A stretch of DNA of 64,000 bases from Diatrype stigma (Eukaryota > Ascomycota > Sordariomycetes > Xylariales > Diatrypaceae), in contig JAKJXP020000018.1 of assembly GCA_022225965.2 (NCBI GenBank), forward strand, positions 372,001 to 436,000, written 5' to 3'. Below, piece by piece: positions 1 to 13,258 of the stretch. Numbering within the stretch: the stretch's first letter is position 1; each line of letters opens with the position of its first letter. A program made the position numbers and the translations under genes. The notes below the pieces were generated by a model, which had not been told where the DNA came from, did no database searches, and worked only from the letters and a program-made list of their open reading frames with translations.

Positions 1-962
1 CTGCTGGCCTTGACCGAAGCACCTTTTGGGATTAATAGGAGAGACATATTAGACTAACTACGTACTTCGTACCTACGTAGGTAGTTAATAATAGCCCATG
101 TGTTTCTATGTATATAAGTTAGGTAGTGGTATGTGCGCATGCTCCGTGCTCATGCTCCCTCATCTCTCCCCGTCGTCACACGAAGCTACACAAAATATAC
201 GACTTTGTCTTCCTATCACGAAGCTCACTGCGATACGGGACATGCAGTGTGCATGTAGTATCTATCATACAGGCGCTGCTGTGCTGGGTGCTCGTCCGCT
301 CGCCTGCTTGAAGATACGACCTTGAGTAACATGTCACATCTCCGAAGGATCTAACCTATAGCTGTGCTATATGATGTCTTGATGATAGTTGCGTCGCGGA
401 AGATGATGGTGTTGGAATTGGCGAGTAAGGTGTGCTCGCGGGAACCCCTAGCAGGTATATATGTAGGTCTGAGGCACAACGACGTAGCAAGGGTTCAGTA
501 TAACATGCAGTACGTACTCTTCTCCATGCGTACCGTAGTGAGGACAAAGGAGGTAGGAGGGTACCAAGTATGGCTGGATGAGCGTACGTATGTAGGTCTC
601 GCGGGTCTCCTAGATGCGCATCTGCATGATGCATGCGTGCATATCTGCTGCATGCCTACCTAGGTACATACCAAGACATGCATATGTACGCCGATGCGTT
701 GTAAATACATACGTACCAGGTAGTTAGTGATATATAAGTCTGGGGGAACAAGGGCTGGGCCACGCGCTAATAGACGCCCTATGGACCTATGGTTAGCTAT
801 CCGCGCGCGGCCAAATGCGCGATCCTCGATGACTCGCTCGGAATACGGCCGTACATATGTAATAGACACACATAACTATATGGTACGTTGGCTTCTCTTC
901 TTCACCCCTTCCTTCTATCCCGTCGCAGCCCGGCCCGGGGAAGACGTAGGTACTGCTACCGG

Positions 963-990
963 TGTGATGTGTGATGTGTGATGTGTGATG
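963..990. repeat. Tandem repeat, 4 x TGTGATG
   Basis: Four perfect head-to-tail copies of a 7-bp unit in non-coding DNA. This is a simple microsatellite-like array with no visible coding role. Confidence 0.9.
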
Positions 991-1053
991 AAGCCTGCTG
1001 CCAGTTGTTTTTGCTGCTGCGTGAGAGAAGTCTGTCTTCTGTGCAGCAAGCAA

Positions 1054-1078
1054 CATGACATGACATGACATGACATGA
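1054..1078. repeat. Tandem repeat, 5 x CATGA
   Basis: Five perfect copies of a 5-bp unit in non-coding DNA, about 60 bp after the 7-bp array. Confidence 0.9.
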
Positions 1079-3114
1079 GCGCGTCTGTGGAATGCGTGGG
1101 ACGCCAATCGGCCATCGATCCCTTTCTGAGTATGTAGGGGCGTACGACTCCTACACACACGAGCAATCTTAAAGGAAGTCCGATCCCAAGCTATGAGTGA
1201 GATCAGCTCAGCCAGGAATTGGAACTACGGTGCCCTTGCTGCTGCTCGCTGTTGCTGTCCAACAGCTCGCTGGCGTCTAATTAGCTATCTTCCTACATGG
1301 GTAGGTAGCCATATAGGCAGGGAGTGGGTGGCATTTGACTCTATCCCGGCCGCCGTCCCCTCGGACCCGGTTGTTCGCCCAGATAGGTACCTACCTACAT
1401 ACCTATCTAATGCCATGCCTTGCACGCGGTAGGACTCGCAAGATCCTGCTTGGCACTTTTCCTTGCCGCTCCCCTGGGCCACGATCCCACGAGGGACCGC
1501 GAGACCGGAATGCATTCCGTTGTTGTTGCCTACCAGCACGTTACGAGCTGCACATCGGATGTTCTCCGAAGGAATGCCACTCCGGCGGGCTGGTACAATA
1601 CACGCAGAATGCGCAGTACAGGGTATCGTATCGCAACGGAGGTACTATGTAGGGACCGTCCCAATGTCCCATGCAGCTTGTACAAGTCTGAATGGTGAAG
1701 AGGGGAAAAGCCAGTCTTAAAGCCAGTCTTGGCAGGACTAGGTCTTTGGTGTGCACAAGCGCGCACACGCACATTAGGTAGTTACATGCCTACTTACAAG
1801 TTACAGGTAGTAGTTACCTATGTACATACCTACCTACCTAACCTAGGCGTCTAGTTATATCTACCTGCTCTTTTCCTCTTCACTCCCGGCACCTTCTAGC
1901 TGCATTCTGATTGGCAACTTCCCCACAAGGCTACCCGAACCTTTCTTAAACTGCAGCTCATCACCACCGGCGGGATGGTATCATCGACGGCACCACGTTT
2001 CGGCAATTAAGTGCTAGATCATGGGGTAGCTCGTACGGGACCGCGATGCCATATACCTTACCTACCTTACCTATCTACTGCTAGTAACCAGGCGCTTATT
2101 GCTCGTGGTTACGTAGCCCCTGAGGCTTTGTCGCCCTACCTGCGTACTACAGCTCTAGTCAATAGATAACATATAACTATACCTAGGTAGCTACGGGGCT
2201 ACCTACTAGGCATGCAGTTCACCCTCTTGCCGTTGGGGGTTGGGGGTTGGAGGTTGGGGTTCTAGATAGCCAAAAGAGTTCGTGCTACCTACTTTCAAGG
2301 TATGAATGCAATCTAGTTCATCTACTCGATTAGGCAAACCCTCTATCAAACGGGTTACCACTGTATGGCAATACATATTGGATTTTACATACCACGTAGC
2401 CGGCGCACGCACGTTTATTAGTAGGTATGTATAAGATGCGCCATGCCATGGTGCAATGTGTCTTAAGACTCTTAACCAATATATCTTGACCATGGATACG
2501 TCGTGATCAACCTTGGAACGTTGTGTATATGGTGATCCCCCCGTATTAAGTAAGCCATCTTCCTGCCCTAGCTGGGTATTACACACCTATACTCGCGGCT
2601 CCGTAGTGGCAACTAGGGGCTGGCGGTCGCTAGCCGTCTTTCAGCCGTGCATACATACAGGCCTACTTAACAGACTAGTCGTTAGTAGGTCCGCGCCGCA
2701 GCCCGCGGTTCCGCAAGTGTCTATAAATCTTGAAATGACTATTATTATGAGCCTTGTTATATATATCGTACGATGATCAATTAACGGTACGATCAGAGGA
2801 GAGAACCACTTACTATCGAACTACATACATAGCCACTGTCTAGACGGCACCACCAGCCACACTCATATCACACCGGAAAGAGGAGAGAGCCGGCCGGAGA
2901 TAGACGCATCGGGAGGTCGAAGGAAAAGAGGTACGAGCTGCTACGGTATGTAGGTACATACATACACAGTACATACCTAACCTAGGTATGGTGAAGGAAC
3001 CGGGCAGGCGCACAGACCGCAGTAACCAGACTGCAGGTAACTAACTACCTAGGTAGTGGCCTCCCCGGGACGGAATCCGAGTTCCGGCGGATGGGGAAAG
3101 GCCCATGTGCCGTG

Positions 3115-3138
3115 CAATGCCAATGCCAATGCCAATGC
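3115..3138. repeat. Tandem repeat, 4 x CAATGC
   Basis: Four perfect copies of a 6-bp unit in intergenic DNA. No gene is nearby. Confidence 0.9.
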
Positions 3139-6100
3139 CATGCCGCGCCCGCGCCGTGCTAGCTAAAGGTCCAAGGTTAATGAGGTGGTTAATGAGAGTT
3201 TGATAACAGCTACGACGTAGATACATACATACCGATTATCTACTCGACCTTACAACCTGGAAGGATTGGATACTTCGTACTTGCTCAGGTATTCGCGAAA
3301 CTTCTTCTCCTTACCTTTTGTCATTGCGAAGAACTTCCAAGAACTATCTACATAACTACCGTACCTATATACCTACGTAATTTACTGCCTGCTATGCCAC
3401 TTTGTTGCTTGTGGTTAGTTAGCCCGTAAGATGTGTTACATTAGGATTACTTAAGATGTCGGCCCGGGATGGGATATCGGCTTTCACCCTGTCGCATCGT
3501 AGGTAGTACACACATACATACCTACTTATGTAGGTCATCGTGATAGGAGGCATCTTATAGGGGATCTAAGCAACCCAGCAAGCCCCAGCATCTCCATGTG
3601 AACACATTCGCATATATGTATGTGCGCATCTACATAGTATCTATCCCATTTACTTAATGTATCCATCTTACCCATCTGCGTACCTACATGTGTAGATCTT
3701 GCCGAGTACTTTGCTTACAGCTTCTGTAGCAGCCTTTTGGGTTTGAGTTTGGGGGGTGGGAGTGGGAGCCGGCGGCGCCTAATCTCGGCTCTTCAGTTGC
3801 CTAATGAAGAAGACCATGTCCGAATTCCCTCCCCCTCCATCCAGCAGCACCCATCCATAGGTCGGCCAACCTACATACTTACTTACATAGTACGTACTTT
3901 ACTTTAGTTTATAGTGGTGATGCGCATCGTCTCTTCCCCTTGATACAATCGCTAAGTTAAGAATTAAACAAAAGTCCCCAACATCTCCCCCCTTTCCCCA
4001 GCCGAAGCGAACTCCCGTCGAAACGGTAGGTAGTCTTGGTTACCTAGACACTTACATAGTGAGCGTGTTGTGCCCTTGCCCGAATCAGGGCTAAGAAGGA
4101 CTCGATTAGCTACCTCCCGAGGGATAGTTTAAGGGGTGGGTATAGGTGGAAAGGGAATATAGTTGCAGCAATAAAAATAGGACAAATAGTTCTTCATCTT
4201 TGAACCGAACTAATGAATTCTAGAAGTACGGGGGCAAAGCCAGGACGTATTTTGTTGCGTAGGTGAGGCATGTGATTCAGCATGACGAATGGCATATCTC
4301 TTTTTCCAAACGTCTCCTGGCCGGTAACGGGGGTGTTGTATCTAGTATGGTAGGTATGTGGCGCAACTTGCGTATATGTCGTAGCTTTACAGCCTCCCTT
4401 CCACTTGCCTGAACGAAATGCTGGCAAACGTTAAACGAGACGGCGGCGGCGGCGGCCACAGTCTCTCGGGCTACCTACGTAATGAATGGTATTATGTACT
4501 TGATTATAGGCAGCATGGGTAAAAAAAATCAGCAAAGCCTCACTCCTCGCCGCACCTTCTGGGCGCTAAATATGTAGGCAAGTCGGATATTGACCACTTA
4601 GATCGTCTTTTCTGTGTATTCTCTGCAAGGTAAGGTAAAGTAAGGTAAGGGGATAATTGCAAGTAATCAGCCAGAAAGCGGCACGAGCAAGTTGTCGAGA
4701 ACCCTTTCCGTTCGGTCGTTCATTCGTTCGTTTCGCTTCTTCAACATCGGCCGGCGGTTCAGTATGCGTGTGCTTGCGTCTACCAACACCCACACAACTA
4801 CCTACGTAAAGGTAGGCAGGTAGGCAAGTCGTCAAGCCAATAGTTGAAGCCACAGCAACAACAACAGCACGTTACCGTACAGTAGCCCAAGTGCCGAACC
4901 CGACAGTAAGTAAGTAGGTAGTCCAGAGTCGGTCAATCTTATATAAGTACCTATGCAAGTGAGAAAGGCGGAGGCATCGTTGAGAGGTGCATTTCAACGT
5001 GTTATTAGTTTATCTGGTAGGTACGGTAGTACTTACCTACCTATGTAGGCGGGTAACTAGGCGGGTAGGCGGGTAAGGTCGGTAGGTCACGCCTTTAAAG
5101 TTCGGCGCGCTTCCGTCTCTTCCAGATCCCGGTTGGTCGGTCATCATCGGCTTCATCATCATCATTATCACTTATCATCACTATCACCACCACCACCTTG
5201 GACCATTAAGCATCGTCAACAACAACAAGAACAACAATAACAACCGCCGTCGTCCTGCCACATTACCCAACACAAGGCTAACTACTTACACACTTACCTA
5301 GGTACCCACGTAGTCAGGCATATATGCATGCATGCGTGCATGCATACATACATGTAGCATACCTCCAGCTACCTACGTGCGGGCGAAGCTAGCTTAGGCC
5401 GATCCAAGACATGAAGCCCTCCGTTCACAAAAGTCAGGTATTGGAAGCAAGGCACTTCGTTAGTTAGCTAGCGGTCCTCCTGCACCGTCTGCCGAAGCTT
5501 GTGACGGCGGCATTCAGCAGGCCAGTCAACGGCGAACCCCACCTGTTCTCGAATTGCGATAATGCGTCCGTACAATGCATAAGATGGGAGGAGGGTGTGC
5601 GGGTGGATTAGGTCATCGTGGAAGATTACCTTAGATGGTAGGTAGGCAAAGTTTGGTAGATAATACATCCCTATTACCCAGCAACTAGTTAGGTGTGAGG
5701 CACGCAGGCAGGAGGCACGTAGGCAGGCAAGGCCCTGTAATCATACCATGAGTTCCAATTCAAAAGCTCCAAAAGTGAGGCCTGACTTGGCGACTTAGGT
5801 AATCATCATCATCAGAACCATACCTAGCCTGCCTAGGTACCTACGTAGGTCCACGGGTAATCCCCCTCTCCTCTCCAGCTCCCCTCCTTCTCCGCCAGGT
5901 GTCCTGCAGATGGGGATGGGGAAAATATTGGGCGGCCGGTATCATCATGACGTCGTGATCTTACTCGTGCGCTTTTCGACATCCTTGGAAGTGGGCTGCA
6001 AGGCTACTGCTACAAGTGCTGAGTAGTAGGTAACCGCCTTTTTGATCACTTCACTGAGAGATTCAGGGTTGCCGATTCACAATCACAAACCATCAGCACC

Positions 6101-7086
6101 AATGATCGCGGGCCAAACTTGCTGACAGATATGAGTAAGCATAAGCTTTTTCACACGGACGACATTGCACTCTACAGAAATGCTGAACAAGGTAATCAAT
6201 TGGCCTAATAGGGTATCAATGCGAGTCCGCTATTGGTCCAGCTAAGCATAGGACGCCGAAACTCGTTGGGTCAAAGTAAGATATGTCACATGGATGAACT
6301 CGAAGGCCCAGATACTCCATTGTATCATTCGTCGAGGTTAGGTATGGGTTCACTTCCTCCTCCCCAGGATCCACGGAAATTGAACGTGGGTGTGCCCCGT
6401 ATAGGAAGAGAGCAACGCGACCAAACCAAGCTGGCCTCCTCCTCCCCTTAACGTTAGATGCTGATCCACCCCAATGTTTTCCTCCTCTTGCACACCCGCA
6501 AGTTTTTCCAAGCACCTTTCAAAAAAGAAGTAATCAGACCATATACGAGATGGCAGGCTCGAATAGCACAAATAGTATGAACAGATTCGGAGAAGTCGGG
6601 GGCGGTAAATGTTGGAACAAAATAATGACGATTTTCGACCTGGTGTAGAGGTATGCGCGCCTAGACTCCGAACACCGCAGGCTGCCATCCCCCCTCAACC
6701 AATGGAACATGAACATACACCTCTTCCTTTGGCGCGCGCGTTTGAATAAACCAGATACCCACGCCTGATGATCCCTCTGTATATCTTTTATTTTAAGATC
6801 GTACGCCGTTCGCCGAATCAAGAGCGGGTGCTGGCCAACAACCCGAGCCGTGAACATGAACATGCGACTGGCCCTGCGGCCTATAGAACATGATGGTGGT
6901 GACGCTGGTAACGACTCAAAAAAGTTCGTGGTGGCACTTGAATCGTCCAAGTATCTCGTGATAGTGTCGTAATCGATGGCCATGCCAGAAGTGAATAAAA
7001 TTAGAACAACAGAGTGGTCGCCGCCTAGAGCCCTGCTCGGTTGCATTACCGTGGTTGGCGTGCATCGCCCGCTCGCCCGCCGTTGA

Positions 7087-7962
7087 TTATAAAACGATAC
7101 ATTTCGTGCCGCGATCGCCGCGATCTCTTCCCCTTCCTCGTCGGCCGCCGCCCTGGGGACCATGAGGGTCACCATTCTGACGCCGGTTGTTGCCCTGCTG
7201 CAAAGGTCGCGCCGCAGCTTGCCGTTGTCGCCGCAATATCCGAACAACATCGTAGAATGCCTTCTCGACGTTTATGCAGTTCTTAGCGGATGCCTCCACG
7301 AATTCGCAACCCAGCTCGCGTGCTAAGGCGTGGCCCTCTTGGGTGGAAACTTCTCTCTCGGTAACCCGATCGCTCTTGTTGCCGACCAGCATGATGGGTA
7401 CAGGCGCCGCAGGGGCGGAAGGGCTTATCGGCGAGCCGGGATACGTTGGCGACGAGGTGGTCGACTCCTTCACCCGCTGGATCTGGTGGTGGAACCTCTT
7501 GATGCGCGAAAACGATGAGCGGGAGGAGATGCTGTAAACCAGTACGAAACCCTCGCCATCCCGGATCCATTGGTCTCGGAGCGCCGTGTATTCTTCTTGA
7601 CCAGCCGTATCTAACACCTCCAGCATGCAGGCTTGGCCGTCGATAACTACTTGCTTCCTGTACGAATCTTCAATCGTGGGGTCGTACTACATCGGCATGT
7701 CAGTAAGCGGATTGCCCAAAGCTTGTGATCATCGGGCACTAAGGTGAGCAAGCGGACACGGGGAACGCTCCGTGGGGTGAAACGGGGAAAGGAGAGCGGG
7801 CCAACAGAGAGGCTATGCTATGTAGCGGAGGATGATGATGAGAGGTGAAGCACGTACTGTTTCGACGAAGTGTTGTAAACACAATTGGATTGTTAGGGCA
7901 GTCTTGCCTACACCACCGTCGCCTAGGACCACCAACTTGTATAATACCATTTTTCCCGCCAT
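7087..7962 (-). CDS. ras2: Ras-family small GTPase, Ras2/RasB type
   Basis: Two exons on the minus strand: 7962-7858 and 7686-7087, joined over a 171-nt intron with a GTACGT donor and TAG acceptor. The spliced protein has 234 residues. It shows the P-loop GDGGVGKT (about 14-21), the effector loop YDPTIEDSY (36-44), DTAGQ (61-65), NKSD (138-141), an SAK motif and a C-terminal CAAX box CIVL, which predicts lipid anchoring to the membrane. A Ser/Pro-rich insert at about 110-130, before the NKSD motif, and the basic Gln/Arg/Gly-rich tail fit the second fungal Ras (Neurospora Ras-2, Aspergillus RasB) rather than Ras1. In fungi this GTPase signals in polar growth, conidiation and cell-wall integrity. 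The start at 7962 is chosen because MAGKM leads directly into the conserved first beta strand. The P-loop has Gly at the position where mutation to Val would activate, so the sequence looks wild type. Confidence 0.93.
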
Positions 7963-8514
7963 GATGAAATGCAGAGCTTGCCGCAGCAAAAAATTGCTCG
8001 CGACGTTGGTAATTATGAGGTATGAGGTGGAGGGAGGGGTGGTAGTAGTGTGCGAGCTATCAGTGCTTGCTGGCTGGTTGGCTTCGGAAAGTCTCCGTAA
8101 GTTGAGCTTGGTTTTATTTTACTCTATTTTTTGTCTTTGCTTTTTTTTTTTTTTTTCCTCTCCTTGGAGGGGTAGCAGCGGTTCGGACCACCAAGCTCCT
8201 GAATGGCACCAGATGTTGCCAGATGTACACTTAAGAGTCGTCGTATTGGCAGTTAAGAATCCCGGGTAAGAATAAAAATAACAGTTAAAAAATAATAGGT
8301 GTCGTCAACGGTGTCGTAAATTGCTGCTCCGAGGGGATGGAGGCCAAAGAAGAGGGTGTTAGAAAGGAGAGGCGAGACGAGACGAGACGAGATGACACGA
8401 AGAGTGGGAAGATGATAGGATAGGTAACGACAAGGTCCCTAAGAGGGCCGTGTTGTTGATGTGGAGAAGAGGTTTGGCGGGTCTGAGCTTGCTAGGAATT
8501 AAGCGTAGCGTCAG

Positions 8515-8940
8515 GTTAGGTAGGGCCTGGTAGGCTGGTAGGCAAGCAAGGCAAGGTCCAAGGTCCTAGGTAGTAGGCCGTAGGTCCAAGGTCCAAGGTC
8601 CTAGGTCCCGGTTAGGTCCTAGTTAGGCCCAAAGCAAAGGTCCAGTCCAGAGGTCCAGGTCCAGTCCAGCAGTCTAGGTATGCAGGTAACTAGAGGTAAG
8701 GGATGTAGGTATGTACGTTTGTATGTTGTATGTTGTATGTTGTATGTTTGTATGGGCTATGGCCTATGGCCTATGGCCTATGCATGGAGGAGGTATGGAG
8801 GTATGGAGGTATGGAGGGAGGTCAGTATGAAGGTATGGAGGTATGGAGGTATGGAGAGGTATGTATGTATGTAGGTCAGAAGTAGGTATGTATGGGACGG
8901 GCAACGTGGGACGGGGGACGGGGGACGGGGGACGGGGGGT
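8515..8940. repeat. Cluster of short tandem repeats
   Basis: Several unrelated arrays lie next to each other. There are AGGTCC/AAGGTCC-like units at about 8555-8665, a TATGTTG-type array at about 8720-8750, TATGGCC units at about 8757-8782, GGTATGGA units at about 8790-8855, and a GGGGGAC array at about 8905-8938. They look like slippage products and have no coding potential. Confidence 0.8.
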
Positions 8941-9288
8941 TGACCACTGGTATGGTATGGGTTATGGGTACCTGCTATGCAAGTAGGTTCAGATGCCAAA
9001 GAGCCAAATGGCTTGAACGGTATCTTGTATGGGTTATGGCTCTGCTGATGGGTGCATTGGTGGCTGGCGCTTGGGAACTGGTAACTTGAAAGAAAACCGG
9101 GTCTCGAGTTCCCCAAGGCCAAAGCGAAGTGGAGAGCGGCCGAACGATTTTGGGCCCAGGATTTAGTGATGTACTGTAGCTGCGTAGGCAAGTAATCCGT
9201 ATGGATGAAACTGGCGAGACTAACAAATTATTCCGGGACGAGACAGACGCAGACAGGAGGAGCTTCCAAGCTAGCAACAAAGCCGGTA

Positions 9289-9312
9289 GCTAACGTGCTA
9301 ACGTGCTAACGT
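9289..9312. repeat. Tandem repeat, 3 x GCTAACGT
   Basis: Three perfect copies of an 8-bp unit in intergenic DNA. Confidence 0.9.
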
Positions 9313-11492
9313 AGCTGCATCCCAATACGGAAGACCAACAGCCAAACGTGAGCCGCACAGCTGCTTTTCGGCTGTTCTGCTCTTGCCTAGGTGTAGAGTG
9401 CAGAGTGCAGGGCAGCGTAGGTATGCTTCAAAACATACAAGTGCAAGTGCAGGGGCAAGGGCAGGGGCAGGGCATGTATATTAGGTATGTATGTGTAAAT
9501 GTGCATGTGTGTACGTAGGTAGATATGTAGTAGATGCAGGCGTAGATATAGCTGAAGATATATATATATCTGAATATATGCCAGGTGGAGTATGTCCTTA
9601 ATCAATTTATTAAGCATGGGTAATTGCGCCGTCCTTGGAACCGGGAGACAAGGTGAACATGGAGCCTTGATCGCGCCCAGCCCATTAACGTTAGAGAGGC
9701 CAAAGTTGAAATTTCCGATGAATGTTCGACCAATACGTTAGGTCGACTAGAGGTAGGTATCTATATGGGTATCTATAAATGTGGCAGTGATGGTTATAGA
9801 ATATCTTATAGAATATCAAAGCCCGAGGCAACGCGAGCAAATTGAGAAGGTAGCATGCAAATCAAAGAAAATAAGTAGGAATGTGTAAGGGAATAAACTA
9901 GCTAGGTAAGGTATAAGCAGTCGACTATATGCGTATGTACTTAGGTAAGTAGTTTAGCTAGGTAGTAGTTAAATAGGCAAGTCATGAGTGAGAATCTAGA
10001 ATGAATGCTGTTGATTTTTGAAAGGCGGTCCCGAACTGGGGTAAAGAAAGCAAAGGATGGGTTGTAGGTTGTTAGGGAAGAAGTCAAGATCTGATTATCT
10101 GTAGCTATGACTCGGTTCGGTATGAGTGAGTTTACCACTCATAATGATTGTAAGGAATGGAGGTACGTTTGGATGCGGATCGGATCATGTGCTGATTGGT
10201 TTGCTTTGAGCATAGGTAAGAGAAAAGCGAAAAGGGAGCGCCGACAGTTGAACGTAAGGCTTCATGTACAATACCGCACATGAATTTTAGTATGCAATAG
10301 GCCTGCCCGTGTACATTCTGTGACCTCCAATACCATGGTTACTATGTACTATGTAAGTGTTCTGCAACTAATTAGCGGTAGCAAGTTGGCAGTTTACTAA
10401 GATTGAAACATATGCCTTTTCTTTCTTGACCCCTCTCTTTATGATCATCTTTGACATCAGGTGTGCATCTTTTCCGAGCCTTATACCGTCGTATTCCCTA
10501 TTTGCTACCATCGGTCACCTTTACCAGGTAAGTTTGAATTGCCATTGGTGAATTTACTAAACCGCCTAGCTACTTGGCCTCATTGGTCAGCGGTCTTTAT
10601 TGCAGATAGTACAGAGGCCGCAGGGATGTGGGTAATACTCCCTACCTACCTATCGACATGTAGGTAGCTAAGACTACGTAGGTATACGCAGTACTGACAA
10701 ACACATGCATCAATATACGTACATACTGTATATGAATATACACGACCTACTTGCCAAGTTGGTCAGACTCTGAACCAGGCATATTGTAGAGTAAGGGTTG
10801 CCAGGCTACCGGTTACTATGCTGTCATTGCGAGATCCCATTATCCAGCAATGAACCAACCCAGCAAATGCAGCACGAGGGGTTAATGACAACCCTTGCCC
10901 CTATAACTACATGCATACATGCCTTCGTATTGCTAAGCCCATCTAACATGGTCATAGTCAAGTTTTACCAAATACCCTTGAGCACCGGAAAAGTCGTCAA
11001 TGCATGTCATATGGCATCGCCTCTCATACAATAAGAAAGGATCGTTTAATGAGCTGTAGATGGAATAGAATAGAAGGATACCTATTATGGGCCTACGTAA
11101 CTCCGTACCTGGCTGTTGGGCTTGGCAACGTCAATTCACTTAAGCGTGCGTAAACGGGGGAGGAAGGGGAAGGGAAAGCCTCTTTATCTGAATACCCGTA
11201 AGTACCATGGTAGTATCCATGAGTATCGGCATGTGGGGGAGTTGGGCGTTACTCGCTCTTGTCTCTCACTGTGAGAGTCTCACATGCTGGAACCCCCGGT
11301 CTGCTGGTGCTATAGCCCAGTTACACTAAGTCCTACTACCATCTTCCAATATCCGTTTAATTGAACCAAACTACGGGATATCGCTCAGAAGCACCCCAGA
11401 CTCTTCTCTGACCGGCCCATTCGGCCAAATAAGAGCTGTGACATCAGGGAGTAATCTCATCTGTCGGCTTCTGTAAGCCCATCATATACTAA

Positions 11493-11607
11493 TCTGGGTG
11501 CTGGATGCTGGGTACTAGATGCTGAATGTTGAAAGTTGAGTGCTGAGTGCTGAGTGCTGAGTGATGTATGCTGAATGCTGGGTGCTGGATGCTGGGTGCT
11601 GGGTGCA
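11493..11607. repeat. Degenerate 7-bp minisatellite (TGCTGGG/TGCTGAG type)
   Basis: About 115 bp made almost entirely of 7-bp units related to TGCTGAG and TGCTGGG. The array opens spurious frames on both strands that encode only low-complexity peptide, so it is not annotated as coding. Confidence 0.85.
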
Positions 11608-13258
11608 CACTGCTTCGGCTACGTCGCCCGGACCCGAATACGTACCGGCATCTTGGGAGGCTATTCCGAACCAGCCTGCCGGATTGGAGAGCTGCCTGTA
11701 CGATTGGCGGTCTCATCAGCAAACACCCAGTATCTCTTCTATTTGGTATTTTCCTTATCTGAACCAGCCGAGAAACAAGGAGTGCCTAGACATACCTAAC
11801 CGACACCCGGTTGGTTATTTGAACCAACAAATGGCCTTCTCTCCCAAGACCCCTTCGACAAATTCGACGCCCCTTCCCGATCAATTCCCTCGTGGTCTTT
11901 CAAGAAACTTAACCATATTACATAGGTGACATAAAGCTCGTCGTTCCTCGATCGTTTATGTGCGCAGGTTTACAAGGTTCTGCTATACGCAATACCTAGA
12001 TCGACCGCCGAACCATAAGGATGAACAACGTGATGGCTAAGAACTTCCGGTCAGTGGCTTTGTCATATACAATTTGACTGGGGGGAGCCGTAGTTCTCTG
12101 TCGTGGAGATTGGCTTGACTTGGCGGCTATTTGTCAAAATTAGAAAGGGGGCACGGCAAAGACAAGGACCTCTTCTATTGTGCCATGTGGTAGCATTTGA
12201 GCCAGCCCGTCTCGCTCAAATATTCCCAAGGGGTTGGGCCGACACGAATCAAGGAGATGCCACCGGAGGCCAGAGCACTATCTCACAGGAGCTGCTGCTT
12301 GTGGCAATAACAGATGATGCTGCTGTCGAGAACAGCAACAAGCTTGCAGATACGATGCTTCAAGCCACCATACTCATGTGGGAATTGGTCCCGGAGAAAC
12401 ATAGGCTGAGTGTCTTAAGGTTGGCTTCATGCAATTGGCATTATCCTACATACTACGCGAGGTCTATACCTAGACGTCTCTACTGATGACTGGCTTGTGT
12501 TATGCGTGGGGTATCTGGTGATATCACGATCATGCTCGTGAAGGCCGCGCTCTCCCGCCAATGAGCAGCTGATTTAGACGCGCTGTCAAACGGTGGCTCG
12601 ATAAGGCTTGACCCAACGTTCAACTACCACAACCTATGCATGATGTCGCCACAGGCACATGCCCATTACGTTAGAATTACGGCGAAGCTCTCTCTTGGTA
12701 ACATCCGAAGGCGGAAGCTCCAGGCATTTTCTTCTCCCGCCCCCAACTACGTATGAACACCGACCCCCAATGTAGCTAGTTCAGTCTGCAGTAATAGAGT
12801 CACGAGAGTTCACGAGCTTCTCGAATCAAGACAAGAAATTCAAAAGTATCCCCAGCTTCTTTGGGTTTCTAAAGCTACTCGCTTTCTCTTTTTCTTTCAC
12901 ATGCCGTCAGAGTACCTTGAGAACAGGCTGCATATGTAGCGAGGCGGAAGCCGACGGCAGCGCTGGAAGAAATACCTGGTCTCTAGTTGTCGCCGAGCTG
13001 AAGGGGTCCCCGATGCGTAGATCCAGCTCACCCACCCGTGGACTTTCCCGAGAAAGCTACTCGTGGCAACCCTGGCCCTGTCATCCCATTCGCTGATGCC
13101 GGCAACAATAGAACGATGTCGTGCACGATGGCATCGTGGGTCACCGTGACACAGGAATAATCGACCCATCCCTGTGGCACATCGAACGAGCATGCGTACG
13201 GGACCCGACCTCCTCTTACCTAACTACCTTACTTTATCTCCTCGGTTACCTAGGCGAA

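Larger units (their letters stand above)
1..7086. other. Gene-free intergenic region rich in TACC/GGTA motifs
   Basis: No open frame here has a recognisable domain, a plausible exon structure or a conserved protein pattern; all are short and compositionally random. The DNA is dominated by scattered TACC/GGTA tetranucleotides, often joined as the palindrome TACCTAGGTA. Short tandem arrays occur at 963-990 (7-bp unit), 1054-1078 (5-bp unit) and 3115-3138 (6-bp unit). The last few hundred bases before 7086 are presumably the 3' untranslated region of the Ras-type gene. I see nothing else that can be supported. Confidence 0.6.
7963..13258. other. Gene-free region with tandem-repeat clusters
   Basis: This holds the upstream region of the Ras-type gene (a pyrimidine-rich stretch near 8110-8160) and then about 5 kb without a credible gene. 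A dense block of short tandem repeats lies at about 8515-8940, with others at 8373-8392, 9289-9312 and 11493-11607. A 127-codon open frame at 12103-12486 starts at GTG rather than ATG, shows no domain and is not accepted. The TACC/GGTA motif is again frequent. Confidence 0.55.

Noticed and set aside
5150..5260. Runs of ATC and AAC triplets that might suggest a coding or CRISPR-like repeat
   Set aside because: Irregular simple-sequence DNA without constant spacers or an open frame.
6534..7250. 238-codon minus-strand frame
   Set aside because: It overlaps the 3' end of the Ras-type gene in another frame and continues into the 3' flank; no domain.
12103..12486. 127-codon plus-strand frame in a gene-free stretch
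   Set aside because: Starts with GTG, shows no domain, no nearby exons and random-looking composition.
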